DNA of 64,000 nt, from assembly GCA_948567375.1 (NCBI GenBank), contig OX419759.1, positions 19,870,744-19,934,743 on the forward strand, given 5' to 3'. This document shows positions 50,146 through 60,686 of the stretch, piece after piece (within the stretch, counting starts at the first letter, position 1; every line of letters starts with the position of its first letter). The notes beneath the pieces were generated by a model. That model saw nothing but the letters and a program-made list of their open reading frames with translations, had not been told where the DNA came from and ran no database searches. Source of the stretch: Lunularia cruciata (Eukaryota > Streptophyta > Marchantiopsida > Lunulariales > Lunulariaceae). The translations under genes and the position numbers were made by a program.

Positions 50146-50960
50146 ACCTGATTTGAAGTCTCTTCCTCTCATCTCGGCAGCAATTATGACGGTGTCAATT
50201 GATCCCAAGATTCATAATGAGTTTCGGTTAGCTCTACAGCAAGATCTCTTCTTCCAAATGGTACATGGTCGGCTAACAACAGGTGACAAGGAGTACAACA
50301 CCTTCTCTTTCAAGGAAGGCCTTCTATTCCATGTGGACCGGAACTATGTTCCAACCAAAGGTGATCTTTGACTTGTGCGACTTCAAGAAGCCCATGATTT
50401 ACCCATCGCTGGTCACATGGGTGTGGACAAGACCTTGGGTACCCTCCAACGTCAATCGTGGTGGCCCAATATGACACGGGTTGTTTGAGAATTTGTCCGA
50501 TCGTGTGAGAGTTGCCAACGTAACAAGGTCAGCAACCAGAAGCAGGGTGGACTCCTTCAACCGCTTGCCGTTCCATCAGCTCGTTAGGAGCATGTGAGCT
50601 TGGATCTCATCATATCCTTGCCAAAGACAAAACAATGGCACACCGCCATTGTGGTGTTTGTGGATAAGCTTAGTAAGCAAATCCACTCGGCACCAACCTG
50701 TAATACCATGGATGCTCCAACCTTAGCGCAAATCTACTTTGACAATGTCTTCAAGCATCATGGAATGCCACGCATACTCATCTCCGACCGTGATCCTTGC
50801 TTTACCGAGAAGTTTTGGCAAGCACTCTTTCAGATACTCGGCACCAAGCTTGCTTTGTCCACGGCCTATCATCCTCAAACTGATGGAAAAACCAAACGTG
50901 CAAATCGCACATTGGAGGATATGTTGTGTGCCTTTGTCAATGTCCACCATACCAATTGAG
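50146..50960 (+). pseudogene. Integrase of the chromovirus, catalytic Glu changed to Lys
   Basis: HHCC zinc-binding part: LQEAHDLPIAGHMGVDKTLG and SCESCQRNK (50370-50530), interrupted by stops. Core: VSLDLIISLPKTKQWHTAIV (first Asp, about 50600), RILISDRDPCF (second Asp, about 50785), then AYHPQTDGKTKRANRTLEDM. In Ty3/gypsy integrases the third acidic residue is the Glu of TDGQTERVN, 36 residues after the second Asp. Here that codon (50894-50896) is AAA, Lys. Stop codon TGA near 50960. Confidence 0.88.
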
Positions 50961-51479
50961 ATGAATGTCTTGTTGTTGCCAAATTTGCCTACAACAATTC
51001 CAAACAGGCAAGCACTGGATTCTCTCCTTTCTTTCTCAATTTTGGCCAAGATCTGCTTGTTCCAGATTCTCTTCTTGCTCCCCCTCCATCTCTGGTTCCT
51101 CATACTTCTACATTCTTGACCACTATATCCCAATCTCTCCAACAAGCCAAGTCTCACCTCCTTGTTGCTCAGAATCACCAAAAACAATATGCGGACCACC
51201 ATCGTTGCGATCTCACCTTTGAAGTCGGTGATAAAGCCATGCTATCCTCTAGTAACCTCCTTCTCCCACTTGATACCCAAGTTTGTAAACTTGCTCCTAA
51301 TTGGATAGGACCCTTTGATATCACCCAAATTGTCTCTCCTGTTGCTTATTGTCTTGCCTTGCCTTGTCACATGCATACCCATCTTGTCTTTTATGTTTCC
51401 AAGTTGAAACCCTTTGTTCCTAACCCCTCTTCCTTTTCCTCTCGAGTCCAACCTCCTCCTCTTCCTATCCCTATCAATG

Positions 51480-51660
51480 ATCATGAGGAGTACAAAGTTG
51501 ATTGTATCCTTGCGTGTCGCCACATTCAACGAGGCCGTCGCCAACATACGGAGTACAAGGTCCTTTGGAAAGGATATCCCCTTCATGATGCCACCTGGGA
51601 ACCTCTTTCTCACCTCCAAAATGCACAGATGGCCATCCAAGCATTCAAAGCTTCACTGGC
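51480..51660 (+). pseudogene. Chromodomain at the integrase C-terminus
   Basis: Within the frame 51116-51760 the end reads DCILACRHIQRGRRQHTEYK, VLWKGYPLHDATWEPLSHLQ, NA. The aromatic/Trp pattern (Y-x-V-x-W-x-G-Y...T-W-E-P) is that of a retroelement chromodomain and places the element among chromoviruses. The first aromatic-cage position is not clearly aromatic. Confidence 0.88.
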
Positions 51661-51680
51661 AACGAGGACGTCACCAACTA

Positions 51681-51694
51681 GCGGCGGGGGAATA
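51681..51694 (+). promoter_or_regulatory. Polypurine tract before the 3' LTR
   Basis: GCGGCGGGGGAATA directly precedes the 3' LTR start at 51695, the expected place for plus-strand priming. Confidence 0.7.
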
Positions 51695-52120
51695 TGTAAC
51701 AATATGGAGTTTAGCAACAAAGTCAATTGGGTTCACGAAGTAACACATAAGACAAATTAGCCTAGAATATTCCGGAAGTATCTAGGAAGCTTCTTGGGAA
51801 GCTTCCCGGTTAGCTTAGCTTGCATCTTAAGTAAGTAGCTTCTAGAAGGAAGCTTCTAGAAGCTTCCAACTAGCTAAGCTTACATGCCAAGTAGGCGGCT
51901 TCTAGAAGGAAGCTTCTTGAGAAGCTTCCTAGTTAACTTGGCTTGCACTCTAAGAAAGTGGCTTGAGGAAGCTTCTTGAGAAGCTTCTCAAGGGCCTTGT
52001 ATGATACCTTTAAATACCAAAGCCAAAGCTCATCCTAGGCATTCGGAGTTTTCTCTCATTCAAGTGTCCCAATGTGAGTTTCCATTCTCCTATTTCTCTC
52101 CTTGGATTTGGTCTTTTACA
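51695..52120 (+). repeat. 3' LTR of the chromovirus
   Basis: 426 bp, same length as the 5' LTR. About 17 differences counted by eye, almost all transitions; the GAAnnTTC modules are all preserved. Followed by AACCC (52121-52125). Confidence 0.93.
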
Positions 52121-52125
52121 AACCC

Positions 52126-52560
52126 GATCCTAGAACAAGTAAGCTATCTTTTCATTGGACTTGTTAAGAAGTGCCACCAACTCAATCTACTTGGAGAAGT
52201 ACTCCACCATCACCAAAACACACCGATGATGTCTCACAATCAATAAGAAAGGTCCAACAAAGTCTAAACTCCAACGTTAACCCAATCCCATGATAGGTAA
52301 TGGGTGTAATTGTGGCATAGGAGCATTTAATGATGCTTGTACTTGGTCACAAACCACACATTTGGTAACAAACTACTATACATTGGTTTGCATACTGCAC
52401 CACCAATAATGACTTTGTAGTAAGTTATATGTATGCTTTACTCCAAAATGTCCTAGCTCTTCATGAGCAACTATGGTCTTTGGGATGGAAGTGGTACTAC
52501 TTGCACTCTACCTTCCTCCCATACACAAGATGTATGCCTTCCAATCTAAACCGCTTGGAT
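52126..52560 (-). pseudogene. Integrase, first part (DNMT-bearing element)
   Basis: The minus strand includes CVVCDQVQASLNAP (end of the HHCC zinc finger), then RWSLDFVGPFLLIVRHHRCV and LVMVEYFSKWVELVAL, the Ty3/gypsy integrase core with the first catalytic Asp, ending next to the inserted chromovirus at 52126. The rest of the core is at 46467-46000. Confidence 0.8.
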
Positions 52561-52789
52561 CATTGAAGAACATGATCTCTCTCCTTGGCCCCAATTGTGC
52601 CACCCACAACACCAATGCAAAGATAATCCATCACTAAGACATCATCATGAATGCCTTGCTGAATTATACCACTATCTCCACCCTTTGAATCTATCACCTC
52701 AATAACTCCTCTGATATGCTTTGAGAGAGATACCACCAAAGCCTCAAAAAATACATAGAGAAAGGTAGATGCATGCAAACCTAGCACAC

Positions 52790-53370
52790 ATTTCTTCATT
52801 TGTCTCACCATGCCAATATGCTCGGGCCTGATCTTGCTGGCTAGGACATGGGTTTCTACTCAAACCAATTGCATCATGATTCACCACTCCAGGTATATGA
52901 ATAACCATGAAATCTTACTCTTGTAAAATCAAAGCCCATTGTGCAAGCTTCCCTAAAAGTTTGTTAGACTCTATCAACCACTTTAGTCGCTGATGATCAA
53001 TGATGAGAGTGAAGGGATACCAAATAGGTAACATTGGAAATGTGCTACTGCTGCCAAGCACTCTCCCTCATATGAACTATACTTCACCTCTGCTAAATTG
53101 TTGGAGCAACTAGGATAGGCTACCACAAACTTCTTCCTCTAATCATTATGTCGGTGAGCATTGCTCCAAGCTCCAAAATACTCCAATCAATGTGAAATGG
53201 TCATCCTTTGATTGGTCTCCTAAGAATAGGAGCAGATGCCAACCTCTCATTGAGCTATAGAAAAGCTCTCTCTTGCTCATCTTTCCAACACCACTCCTTT
53301 GTAAGCTTGGTCAGCTTTTTCAAGGCCTTGGCAATGGTACTAAATCCTCTAACATAGCATAATCTGGAAT
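52790..53370 (-). pseudogene. RNase H region (DNMT-bearing element)
   Basis: The minus strand reads CYVRGFSTIAKALKKLTKL near 53370-53310, EWCWKDEQERAFL, and later fragments like 'DHQRLKWL', 'GKLAQWALILQE' and 'FMVIHIPGVVNHDAI', matching the gypsy RNase H and its connection. Several frame changes and stops. Confidence 0.75.
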
Positions 53371-54389
53371 TGTGTTTCAAAGTGCCCATACTTGCTTCTT
53401 TTGTAGATGAGGTGGGTTTCAAAGCGCCCATGCATGCTTCTTTCACATGCCATTAGTGACTCTCAACACATGCTTTTGGGGATGCAAGAAGCACTCTTAA
53501 TGTTGGTCGGGTAACAACCAAGAAGGTAGAAAGTACCACTTTGAGGATGGATTTTGACTTAGAGGCATTCAATCATAATCCTATATATTGTAGCTTCACA
53601 TCATTGGCTTTTCAACCAATTGCAATTACAAATTATTTGAATCAATGGTTCTTCTCATACTAAGTTGAATTACTATTGTGGTGCTTTATCATGAGTAGGG
53701 TAAAACAAACCTGTCTCACGACAATCTAAACCTAGCTCATGTTCCCTATTGGTGGATGAGCAATCCAACACTTGGTGATTTTTTGCTTAACAATGATAGG
53801 AAGAGCCAACATCAAAGATCAAAAGGCAACCTTGCTATGAATGCTTGGCTACCACAAGCTAGTTATCCCTTTGGTAACTTTTTTAACACCTCTAGCTTCA
53901 AATTCCAAAAGACTAAAGGATCAATAGTCCATGCTTTCACAATTTATATTCATATTGAAAATCAAACTCAAATTAGCATTTACCCTTTTGTTCTACATGA
54001 GACTTTTTTTCTTGTTGAACTCATCTAAGGACACATGTGTTATCTTTCAATAGATATGCCACCCTAGCCAAACTCCCTACTTGACAATATCTTCCACCTA
54101 GATCGTACCAAGTCACCCCAACACTAAAAGTCAAAAGTAGGGGCAAAGCTTTGCCTCTACCTCATGGAATAAGTAAAATAACATCAAAAGTAGTGGTATT
54201 TCACTTGCGGCCAAAACCTCCCACTTATTCTACACCTCTTGAGTCATTTCATAAAGTTGAACTAGAGTCAAGCTCAATAGGATCTTCTTTCACTACTGAT
54301 TTTCCAAGCCCATTCCCTTGGCTGTGGTTTTGCTAGATAGTAGATAGGGACAGTGGGAATCTCATTAATCCATTCATGCATGCATATCA
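53371..54389. mobile_element. About 1 kb insertion between RT and RNase H
   Basis: On the minus strand the RT connection ends LGLANFYC (about 54400), whereas the continuation CYVRGFSTIAK appears only at about 53360; an uninterrupted element would read FLGLANYYRRYVRGFS. The intervening about 1 kb has ORFs on the plus strand (53756-54028, 54151-54336) without a domain I recognise. Near its lower end a 28-bp phrase with AAAGAAGCA and ATGGGCGCTTTGAAAC is repeated imperfectly. Probably another insertion of unknown type. Confidence 0.5.
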
Positions 54390-55200
54390 GCAGTAGAAGT
54401 TTGCCAACCCAAGGAATGCTTACACTATACTCACATCCATAGGCAAAGGAATATGTGCAATAGCCTCCACCTTGGTTTATTGAATATCAAGTCCTCCAAG
54501 GTAGGTAGTGTGACCCAAATACTCAACCTACTTGTGGAAGAATCTACACTTCCTAAGATGTAATTTGAGTCCATGAGATCTCAATCTCTCAAACACCTCC
54601 AAAAAATGCCTCTCATGCTTCTCCATAGTAGTGTTATAGACCAAAATGTCATTAATATAGCATTAAACAAAATACAATCCTAGTAGGATTCTATCCATGA
54701 TCCTTTAGAACTTAGCAAGAGTGTTCTACAATCCAAATGGTAAGAACTTCCATTGATATGAATACATCCTTACCATGAGGATTAATAGCCCAAAATGTTG
54801 TCTTGGACTCATCCTCCTCCCTAATTGACAACTAATGATGTCATGCTTGAAGATGCAAAGTACTAAAGACCTTTGCATGCCCAATCACATCAAAGATCTC
54901 TTTTGTTGTAAGCATGGCATACCGATCAACCCTAGTATGTCAATTGATAGGACTGTAATCTCCACACATCTACCTATCTATGTAGTTACTATGCATATCT
55001 TTCTTAGCTAAAATCATTGTAATTGATGCATACTCTTTATGTGAAATCTCAACCAATCCAGCCTCAAAAAGGTCTCTACTCCAACTCTAAATCAATGGTC
55101 TCTTTGTGTTATTATATCTATAAGGATATAAAAAAATTATTGTATTGCTAGTCAGCTCAATCCAAATACCAAGTCCTTTTAAAGCACCCAAATCCTTCAT
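54390..55200 (-). pseudogene. Reverse transcriptase (DNMT-bearing element)
   Basis: The minus strand reads MCGDYSPIN, HTRVDRYAM, EIFDVIGHAKVFSTLHL, REEDESKTTFWAINPHGKD, then fragments matching the fingers and palm, and TKVEAIAHIPLPMDV and AFLGLANFYC at the end. Gypsy-type RT order. The Y-x-D-D region is badly decayed. The stretch 55.1-55.4 kb upstream reads SCFSFIMKDLGALKG, also present in the plus-strand sister at about 63.81 kb. Confidence 0.78.
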
Positions 55201-55609
55201 AATGAAGGAAAAACAACTCATGTAGCTCCTCAAGACCTCCAAACTCTTTGTCTGTCTCCTCTTATAAGCGTGGATCCAAGATGTAGTTCCCAAGTATCCT
55301 CTATAATTGATGTAGGAAAGGAAGACGTACTTATTGGCTGCTAAATTAGACCCTTGGAAGTAGTAATGCCATGCCTCCATCCACTAGAAGTCCCAACCTT
55401 AATGTGAATAACTCCCTCTGATCTGGCTGTAAGCTCCATATGTCCTCTAGTTGCATCCCAAGTAGACCTCACTCACTAGTAGCCTTTGGTTGTGTCCCAA
55501 GAATTTTGTTTCCACTTAGTCCATCACCTCCAACATGTGCCTTAATTGTCTTGATAGGCACAAAGCTCACAAATTTTTGCATGGTGATGCCTATCAAATG
55601 CATCCTACG
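55201..55609 (-). pseudogene. Linker between DNMT-like domain and RT
   Basis: Decayed coding sequence joining the DNMT-like and RT domains; corresponds to 63.37-63.95 kb in the plus-strand copy. No separate domain recognised. Confidence 0.5.
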
Positions 55610-56770
55610 TTGCTTGGCCAAGCCAAGGCTCATAATCTAGGTCAAACAATTTAGTTCCATAGCCTGACCTAACACTTGATGCCTTAGACACTATAGTAAC
55701 TACAATAATACCGGTGTAAGAACCCATTGCTTACTCCCTCTCATTGGCATTAGGCTCCACCAATTGCTATAACTATGAGTCCCAAACAAGTCTAGGACCT
55801 CTCTCTTGAAAAGAATGAGAGCTTAAGAAAATCATAAGTGTGGGTAAAGCGGCTTTGGGTTATTCAACAAGGTTCACCACTACCATAGGTGACCATAGCC
55901 ACTACCACCGTCTAAGACTAACTCCCATATCTAGGATGTCATTAGTAGTGAGATAGTCTAGTCGTTGAATCCCATCATAAGCCCAATGTAGAACCTTTCT
56001 TGGTAAGAGGTTCATCTACCAAAGACAAAGACTATAAGCCCATGATCCCCCTTTGGCTACATCTAACAACATGGCAAGTCCCATCCAAGAATGGACTTGA
56101 TGTGTACTTGCCACTACCCAAATGTAAGAATCATTCATCAAAGGGATGTTCTCCAAAATGTAGGCTAGAGAAACAGACTAATGAACTTAGGAGATGTTGT
56201 AGTATATGTAACATCTCCCAAAACACACCAATATGGAGATCATAAAGACCCTAACCTTGGCCAACACAAGTATATCCTTGAAAATGACAATCCATAAATC
56301 ACTAGATGAATAAGACAATGTCTCTCCAGATCTTGTGCTCCCAACAAGGAAATGTCAATTAATAGGGTCTTCTTGTAACCCTTGATTGTTGACATCAATA
56401 ATAACTGAAGGTACCAATAGGAAAAGTGTGTTATATGGTGTAGAGAGACTCACCTAACAATCCCATCTTTCTTTACATACAAGAACCTCTATACTCAAAT
56501 ACCTACTTGTAATATCATAGCTAGTCCATTGTTAGGCCCACCAAACAACTCCAATAGGCATATTCACTCTATTGGATATTGCCAAGCAATGAGTGTAGTA
56601 TCCCAAGGTGATAATGAAGTAGACTCCAAAGGTTCATCCTCACATTGGTCTCTTAGTGGTACCAAAGGTCCACTCCAAGTGTATTGCACCAAATGATCAA
56701 CATGTTGTTGCAATGCTTCATCTAAACTCCATATTGGAACATCCCAAGGTGGATGGAACAATCCCACTTG
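55610..56770 (-). pseudogene. C5 cytosine methyltransferase-like domain (minus copy)
   Basis: Minus-strand translation: ICLLELFGGPNNGLAMILQ (motif I, about 56570-56510); LLGAQDLERHCLIHLVIYG and a damaged PC motif (SF plus one extra T, about 56280-56300); QGYTCVGQG and GVFWEMLHILQHL; LAYILENIPLMNDS (ENV/ENI motif, about 56140-56170); MLLDVAKGGSWAYSLCLW, stop, MNLLPRKVL (the R-x-R-x-F/W-W-x-N block); FQERGPRLVWDS, EPNANERE, stop, AMG, and QVLGQAMELN (C-terminal block, about 55640). The order and spacing match C5 methyltransferases, most like the DNMT3/DRM shape. It lies between retropepsin and RT, in the same place as in the plus-strand copy. Non-functional: several stops and frameshifts. Confidence 0.82.
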
Positions 56771-56879
56771 TACTCCAAATTTGATTGATCTCCTATGGTA
56801 CTGGAGTATCCTCTACATGGGCATTCTAATCCAATAAGTCACCAGGCCAAGTAATGAAACCACTAAAAACTAAAATTGA

Positions 56880-57718
56880 GGCCATGGTCCTTAATTGTAG
56901 TGAGTCAAGATTGTCACTATTAAAGCGTATTGGTAGGCAACATACTTATCCCTCACCTCACTACCAACTTGGTCTATAGGAGGGTATCTCCTCTTAATAG
57001 TCATTATTGAAACCCATGGGGTATCATATTGCTCCACCTACTAGCATATCATATGACTATACTGCTATTGCAATAACTTGAGCTCTCACCATAGAGCTAT
57101 CAATCAAATAACCAAGTTGAATTTGGACAACAAGCTCTCCACATGTGATGTATTGTATAGAACCATCCCCTAGAGATGTTTGGATCTAGTATGGACACCT
57201 CTTCACATTGGTCTTCTATTACTCTAGACCAATAATTGCAGCCTTCCCCAACATAAAGGGTTGCGCACTAGAGTCTAATAAGACCCCTTGTGGTATATAG
57301 ACCTTCCTTGAAGGTCCCACCAAATGGAAAATCCCACTTTGGTTATCCAATAAGACAACTCCATGTGTGAACCATGCTTGCTCAAAGGTAGGTCTGGTTG
57401 GTAACTCCTCTAATCTAGTTAGCTTACCATAACCTATTGGTTGTTGAATGGATCTCATACTCTTCACCCAAGTAAACTCCACTATCAACCACCTCTAGAA
57501 CTACTCTCACAACGTGTGGCAGCCAATCAAAACATTGAAGTTTGTTCAACTCCACTATGAACATATCACTAGTTGAGAATAAAGGAACGTGCATAATCAA
57601 CTACGCCACCTCCAACATTGATTGAGTCAAGCTAGGATCAATTGATGTAGTAGTAGGTGGCTGACTAGCAAGTAGTCTATCATGCACCTCATCACCACCT
57701 ATGTCATACCATTTGTAG
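56880..57718 (-). pseudogene. Retropepsin region (DNMT-bearing element, minus copy)
   Basis: The minus strand reads GVVLLDNQSGIFHLVGPSRK, then VYIPQGVLLDSSAQPFMLGK (about 57300-57245), where D-S-S stands for the catalytic D-S-G of LLDSGAQP. Upstream it reads GGDEVHDRLLASQPPTTT and HVPLFSTSDMFIVEL, parallel to the plus-strand copy at 61.25-61.40 kb. Similarity stops at about 57718, where the LTR of the plus-strand element begins. Confidence 0.78.
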
Positions 57719-59586
57719 TGTCACATCTAGATTGCTCGGACATTGGAGTTGCAATGATAATAGTTAGAGGTATTTTAGCAATCAGTCATAGACTATTTTC
57801 CAACAGTCAGATTTTGTGTTTGAGGTACTGACTTTGTGATAGATCCCACCGTCCTTTTGCACCATCCGCACCATTGGGTGTGCCGTCAATAGGACTATTA
57901 GGGTTTTAGACCTAGCTCGACTCCAAGGTATACTTTTCAAGTGCAACTCCAAAGAGCTCACTTCTTTGATGTTGAGCCTTCAAGTTTTTGGCTATGGTGG
58001 ATAGAGGCCGATAAGCATCACTTAGATTCTCTTAGCTAGAGTTGATGTGGCTTGAATGTAATCAATGCCCAATTGTTGGTAGTTAATAGAGTGATAGATC
58101 AAATACTGATCTAAGTTGAGTTGATTTGAGTGGTGTAAACAAATTGATTAATAGAGAAGTGAGGTCGGGGGGAAATTGGGTGCAAGAATTGCAAGAGTTG
58201 GTGGTATCTCCAAGCTTGATGGATCATTGGTAGCTCAATCTAAGTTCAATTTTTTCTTGGTGTGCAAAAGCTTGTTGATTGATACAGATTTGGCAGTGAG
58301 GTAGATAGTGTGCGGAACCACTGGCCAAATTTTGAGCAAAGAGAAGAAATTTTTGAGCAATGGTTGTGATTTTGAGCTCTCAAGAGGTCAAAGGTAGACC
58401 AATTTGTTGCAAGTTGGGCTCAGAAGGTGAAATTGAAGGTGGAGTTGGGAACCTATCCTTGTGAATTTGTGATTTGGAAAAACTTATCATTTCAATTTGG
58501 CCCAAGTGGAGAGTTAGCAAAGGATTTGGTGGTCAGCCAACTTTAGGGTTTATGTCAAATTTTTGCTGGAATATGTTAGATTTTGGCCAGATTTGGAAGA
58601 GTTTTGAAGTAGTAGATTTTTGGCCAAAGTTGGTGGATTTTCACAGATTTGGAGGAATTTTACCAGATTTGGAGAGGGTTTGAAGTGGCAAAAAGAAAAG
58701 CCTCATTTGGCTAAATTTTAGCATTTAGAGGCTTTGAGGCATAGGTCTATGGGTTATGAGAGGCTTAAAAGGCCTAGAAGGGCCAAAAGGGCCAGCAAGC
58801 CAACTTGTTGGCATGAGGCTAGCTAGTTTAGAGAAGATCTTGGTCATTATTTGGAAAAATTTGCTTACCTTGCTAGATTGTGCGCACTAGGGTTTGAATT
58901 CTTGATCTTTGGTTCCTAGATTGGTACCCTAGCCAACTGGTCCACCTTCACTTGTTGTCCTAGTGACTAGCCCACTATTATCTATACACTTATAGCTTTG
59001 GCTATGAGAGGCACTTTGATCCTATTCTTGGTGATCTTGGTAGCTTAGGACAAAGATAAGAACTCTTATTATGTCAAATGCCAAATGGTTGCAGAGTTAG
59101 TCCCATGTTGCTTTATGAGATGGAAGGTTTTTGTTTAGATTTCTTGTGATTGGACCTCCTCCATTCTTTGCTTTCTATTTGTGCACCACATTTGAATAAG
59201 GTGCCTTGAATTTAGAGCATTGGTGCTCTGGTGTGCTCTCGATGGTGAGGCTAGAATAATGACCAATTAGACTACTTTTGTTTCTCTTTGGTGAGGCAAG
59301 AAGTGATGACATGTAGACCATGAGAGTGAGTGTTGTGATGGTAGGTTATAGGTTGACCTTTCCCCTAGTGTAGTTGTCTTAGTTAAAGTTATATTATTTG
59401 GTAGTGTTCTATTGGTATTGGCACTTGTTGGTGCTTAGTTGGTGTTGGTTCTTGGTGGGGTACTTGCAATTGCAGTTGGCGGTTTGTGGTTACTTTGTCA
59501 TGACGAGTCGTGACAAAGTAACCACACTTTGGGGATTCTAGAGGAGAAAGACCTATAGTACACAATGGGTTTACTTGGAGTGACAC
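57719..59586 (+). repeat. Putative 5' LTR and leader of the plus copy
   Basis: The first about 420 bp match the minus-copy LTR block (44880-45281). The inner end is uncertain: TTGGTATCAGCC at 59586-59597 looks like a decayed Met-tRNA primer site, which would give an LTR of nearly 1.9 kb, preceded by TGACA. No coding sequence is recognised between 58.2 and 59.6 kb apart from a Phe/Trp-rich chance ORF at 58474-58683. Confidence 0.45.
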
Positions 59587-59639
59587 TTGGTATCAGCCTA
59601 TATCTCAAGTCCCAATGAGGGAAGAGATTGACTCTGAGT

Positions 59640-60647
59640 TGGAGTTTGACATAGAAGCTAATTCAATTGAGAGTGCACTTGGTGTGTCCGTATAGTTATT
59701 GTGAGATATGGATGAGATTTATGGGGCTTCCAAAGGCCTAAGGCATTACTCTAGTACAATGGATACCATTGAGTTGGATACCTTCATCCAAGAGTTCTAT
59801 AGTTGGTGTGATCTGTAGCAAATATAGAACCTAACTTTGTTCATACCTTGTATGGCATGGAAGGGATTATTTCAGCACTTGGAAGGTCTACCAATGGACG
59901 ACTAACCATGAGTTCAAGAGAGCTCACTTGGAAGAGATTGAGTTATGGAGACAATATTGGTCTCAAAACTATGTCTCCATCACTTCAAGCTTGGTTGCTA
60001 GGGGTAGATTGGTTGTACCCATGAGTTCTAGCTTGAGTAGCATTGGTGGAGCTAGTGGAGGTGCACTAGCTAGAGATAGTGCTACTATGAGTAGAAGTAC
60101 CGCTACAAGAGCTGGTGTAGTATTAGGGTTTAACCCCATGATGGAGTTCTTCCAATGTTTGAGGCAAAACTACCATGGAGTGTGGATTGACAAGCTAAGG
60201 AGCTTGTAGGAGTTCCAACAAAAGGCTGGATAGAGCCTATGTGAGGCATACACTTGCATGAGATGACTGATCAATTTCACTCTGGGAGTTATTGAGGCCC
60301 AAGCAATCCAATTTTGGTATGGGATATTGGACAAGGAGTTGCAATGTAGAGTTCATGATGCTACGTTGTTATAGGCTACTTTGCCTACTTTGGCAGTGGT
60401 CTTTGGTTTAGCTAAGTGTATTGAGCTCAACATGGTAGAGGAGAGAGTGGTGACATCTAGATTTGGTAGGGAGACCTCATCCACAATTGTGACTTCTTCT
60501 AGAGTGCACCAAAGTGCACCACACCCAATTGGTTTTTGAGGATAGGATGGATAGCCCAAATCCTATGGAGCGAGTGGAGTGCCTATTGTAGCTAGACCCT
60601 TACCTTCATTTATGGGTCAAAAATAGCCAATGAGTGGTGGTGTTGCT
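59640..60647 (+). pseudogene. gag of the plus copy
   Basis: Decayed capsid-like sequence. The clearest block is EAQAIQFWYGILDKELQCRV followed by HDATLL, stop, ATLPTLAVVFGLAKCIELNM and VEERVVTSRFG (about 60290-60470). These resemble plant gypsy gag (retrotransposon gag domain). Many in-frame TAG stops. Confidence 0.65.
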
Positions 60648-60686
60648 TGTTGGACTTGTGGTGGACCTCATCACAAGAGAGAGTGC
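60648..60686 (+). pseudogene. gag zinc knuckle, C-x2-C-x3-H-x4-C
   Basis: Reads CWTCGGPHHKREC. The C-x2-C-G-G-P-H-x4-C form is a common variant of the CCHC knuckle in plant gypsy gag and is intact here. Confidence 0.75.

Larger units (their letters stand above)
46468..52120 (+). mobile_element. Full-length Ty3/gypsy chromovirus, inactivated
   Basis: 5653 bp with 426-bp LTRs (46468-46893 and 51695-52120) beginning TGTAACAATATGG and ending TTTTACA, flanked by AACCC. It has a primer site for initiator Met-tRNA, gag with CCHC knuckle, protease, RT, RNase H, integrase, chromodomain and a purine-rich tract. Counting by eye the LTRs differ at about 17 of 426 positions (about 4%), nearly all transitions, so insertion is fairly old. 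Stops throughout gag and frame breaks in pol show it is dead. Nested in the integrase of the minus-strand DNMT-bearing element. Confidence 0.93.
44870..57718 (-). mobile_element. Decayed Ty3/gypsy element with DNMT and PHD modules, interrupted
   Basis: Read on the minus strand from 57718 downward: retropepsin (57.7-56.9 kb), cytosine methyltransferase-like domain (56.77-55.61), linker, RT (about 55.2-54.39), an interruption of about 1 kb, RNase H (53.37-52.8), integrase (52.56-52.12 continuing at 46467-46.0), PHD-like finger (45718-45584), then an LTR-like block (45281 to about 44.87). The chromovirus 46468-52120 is inserted in the integrase: the frame before it reads ...DRV and the frame after it VLSQFGALVEVLI, as one uninterrupted integrase would. 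Gag is missing because a related plus-strand element starts at 57719. Dozens of stops, mainly TAG/TGA/TAA where CAG/CGA/CAA would be expected. Sister of 57719-64000. Confidence 0.8.

Noticed and set aside
57719-59586. A solo LTR rather than the start of a complete element
   Set aside because: Gag, zinc knuckle, protease and DNMT-like domains follow in the same orientation, so it is best read as a 5' LTR and leader.
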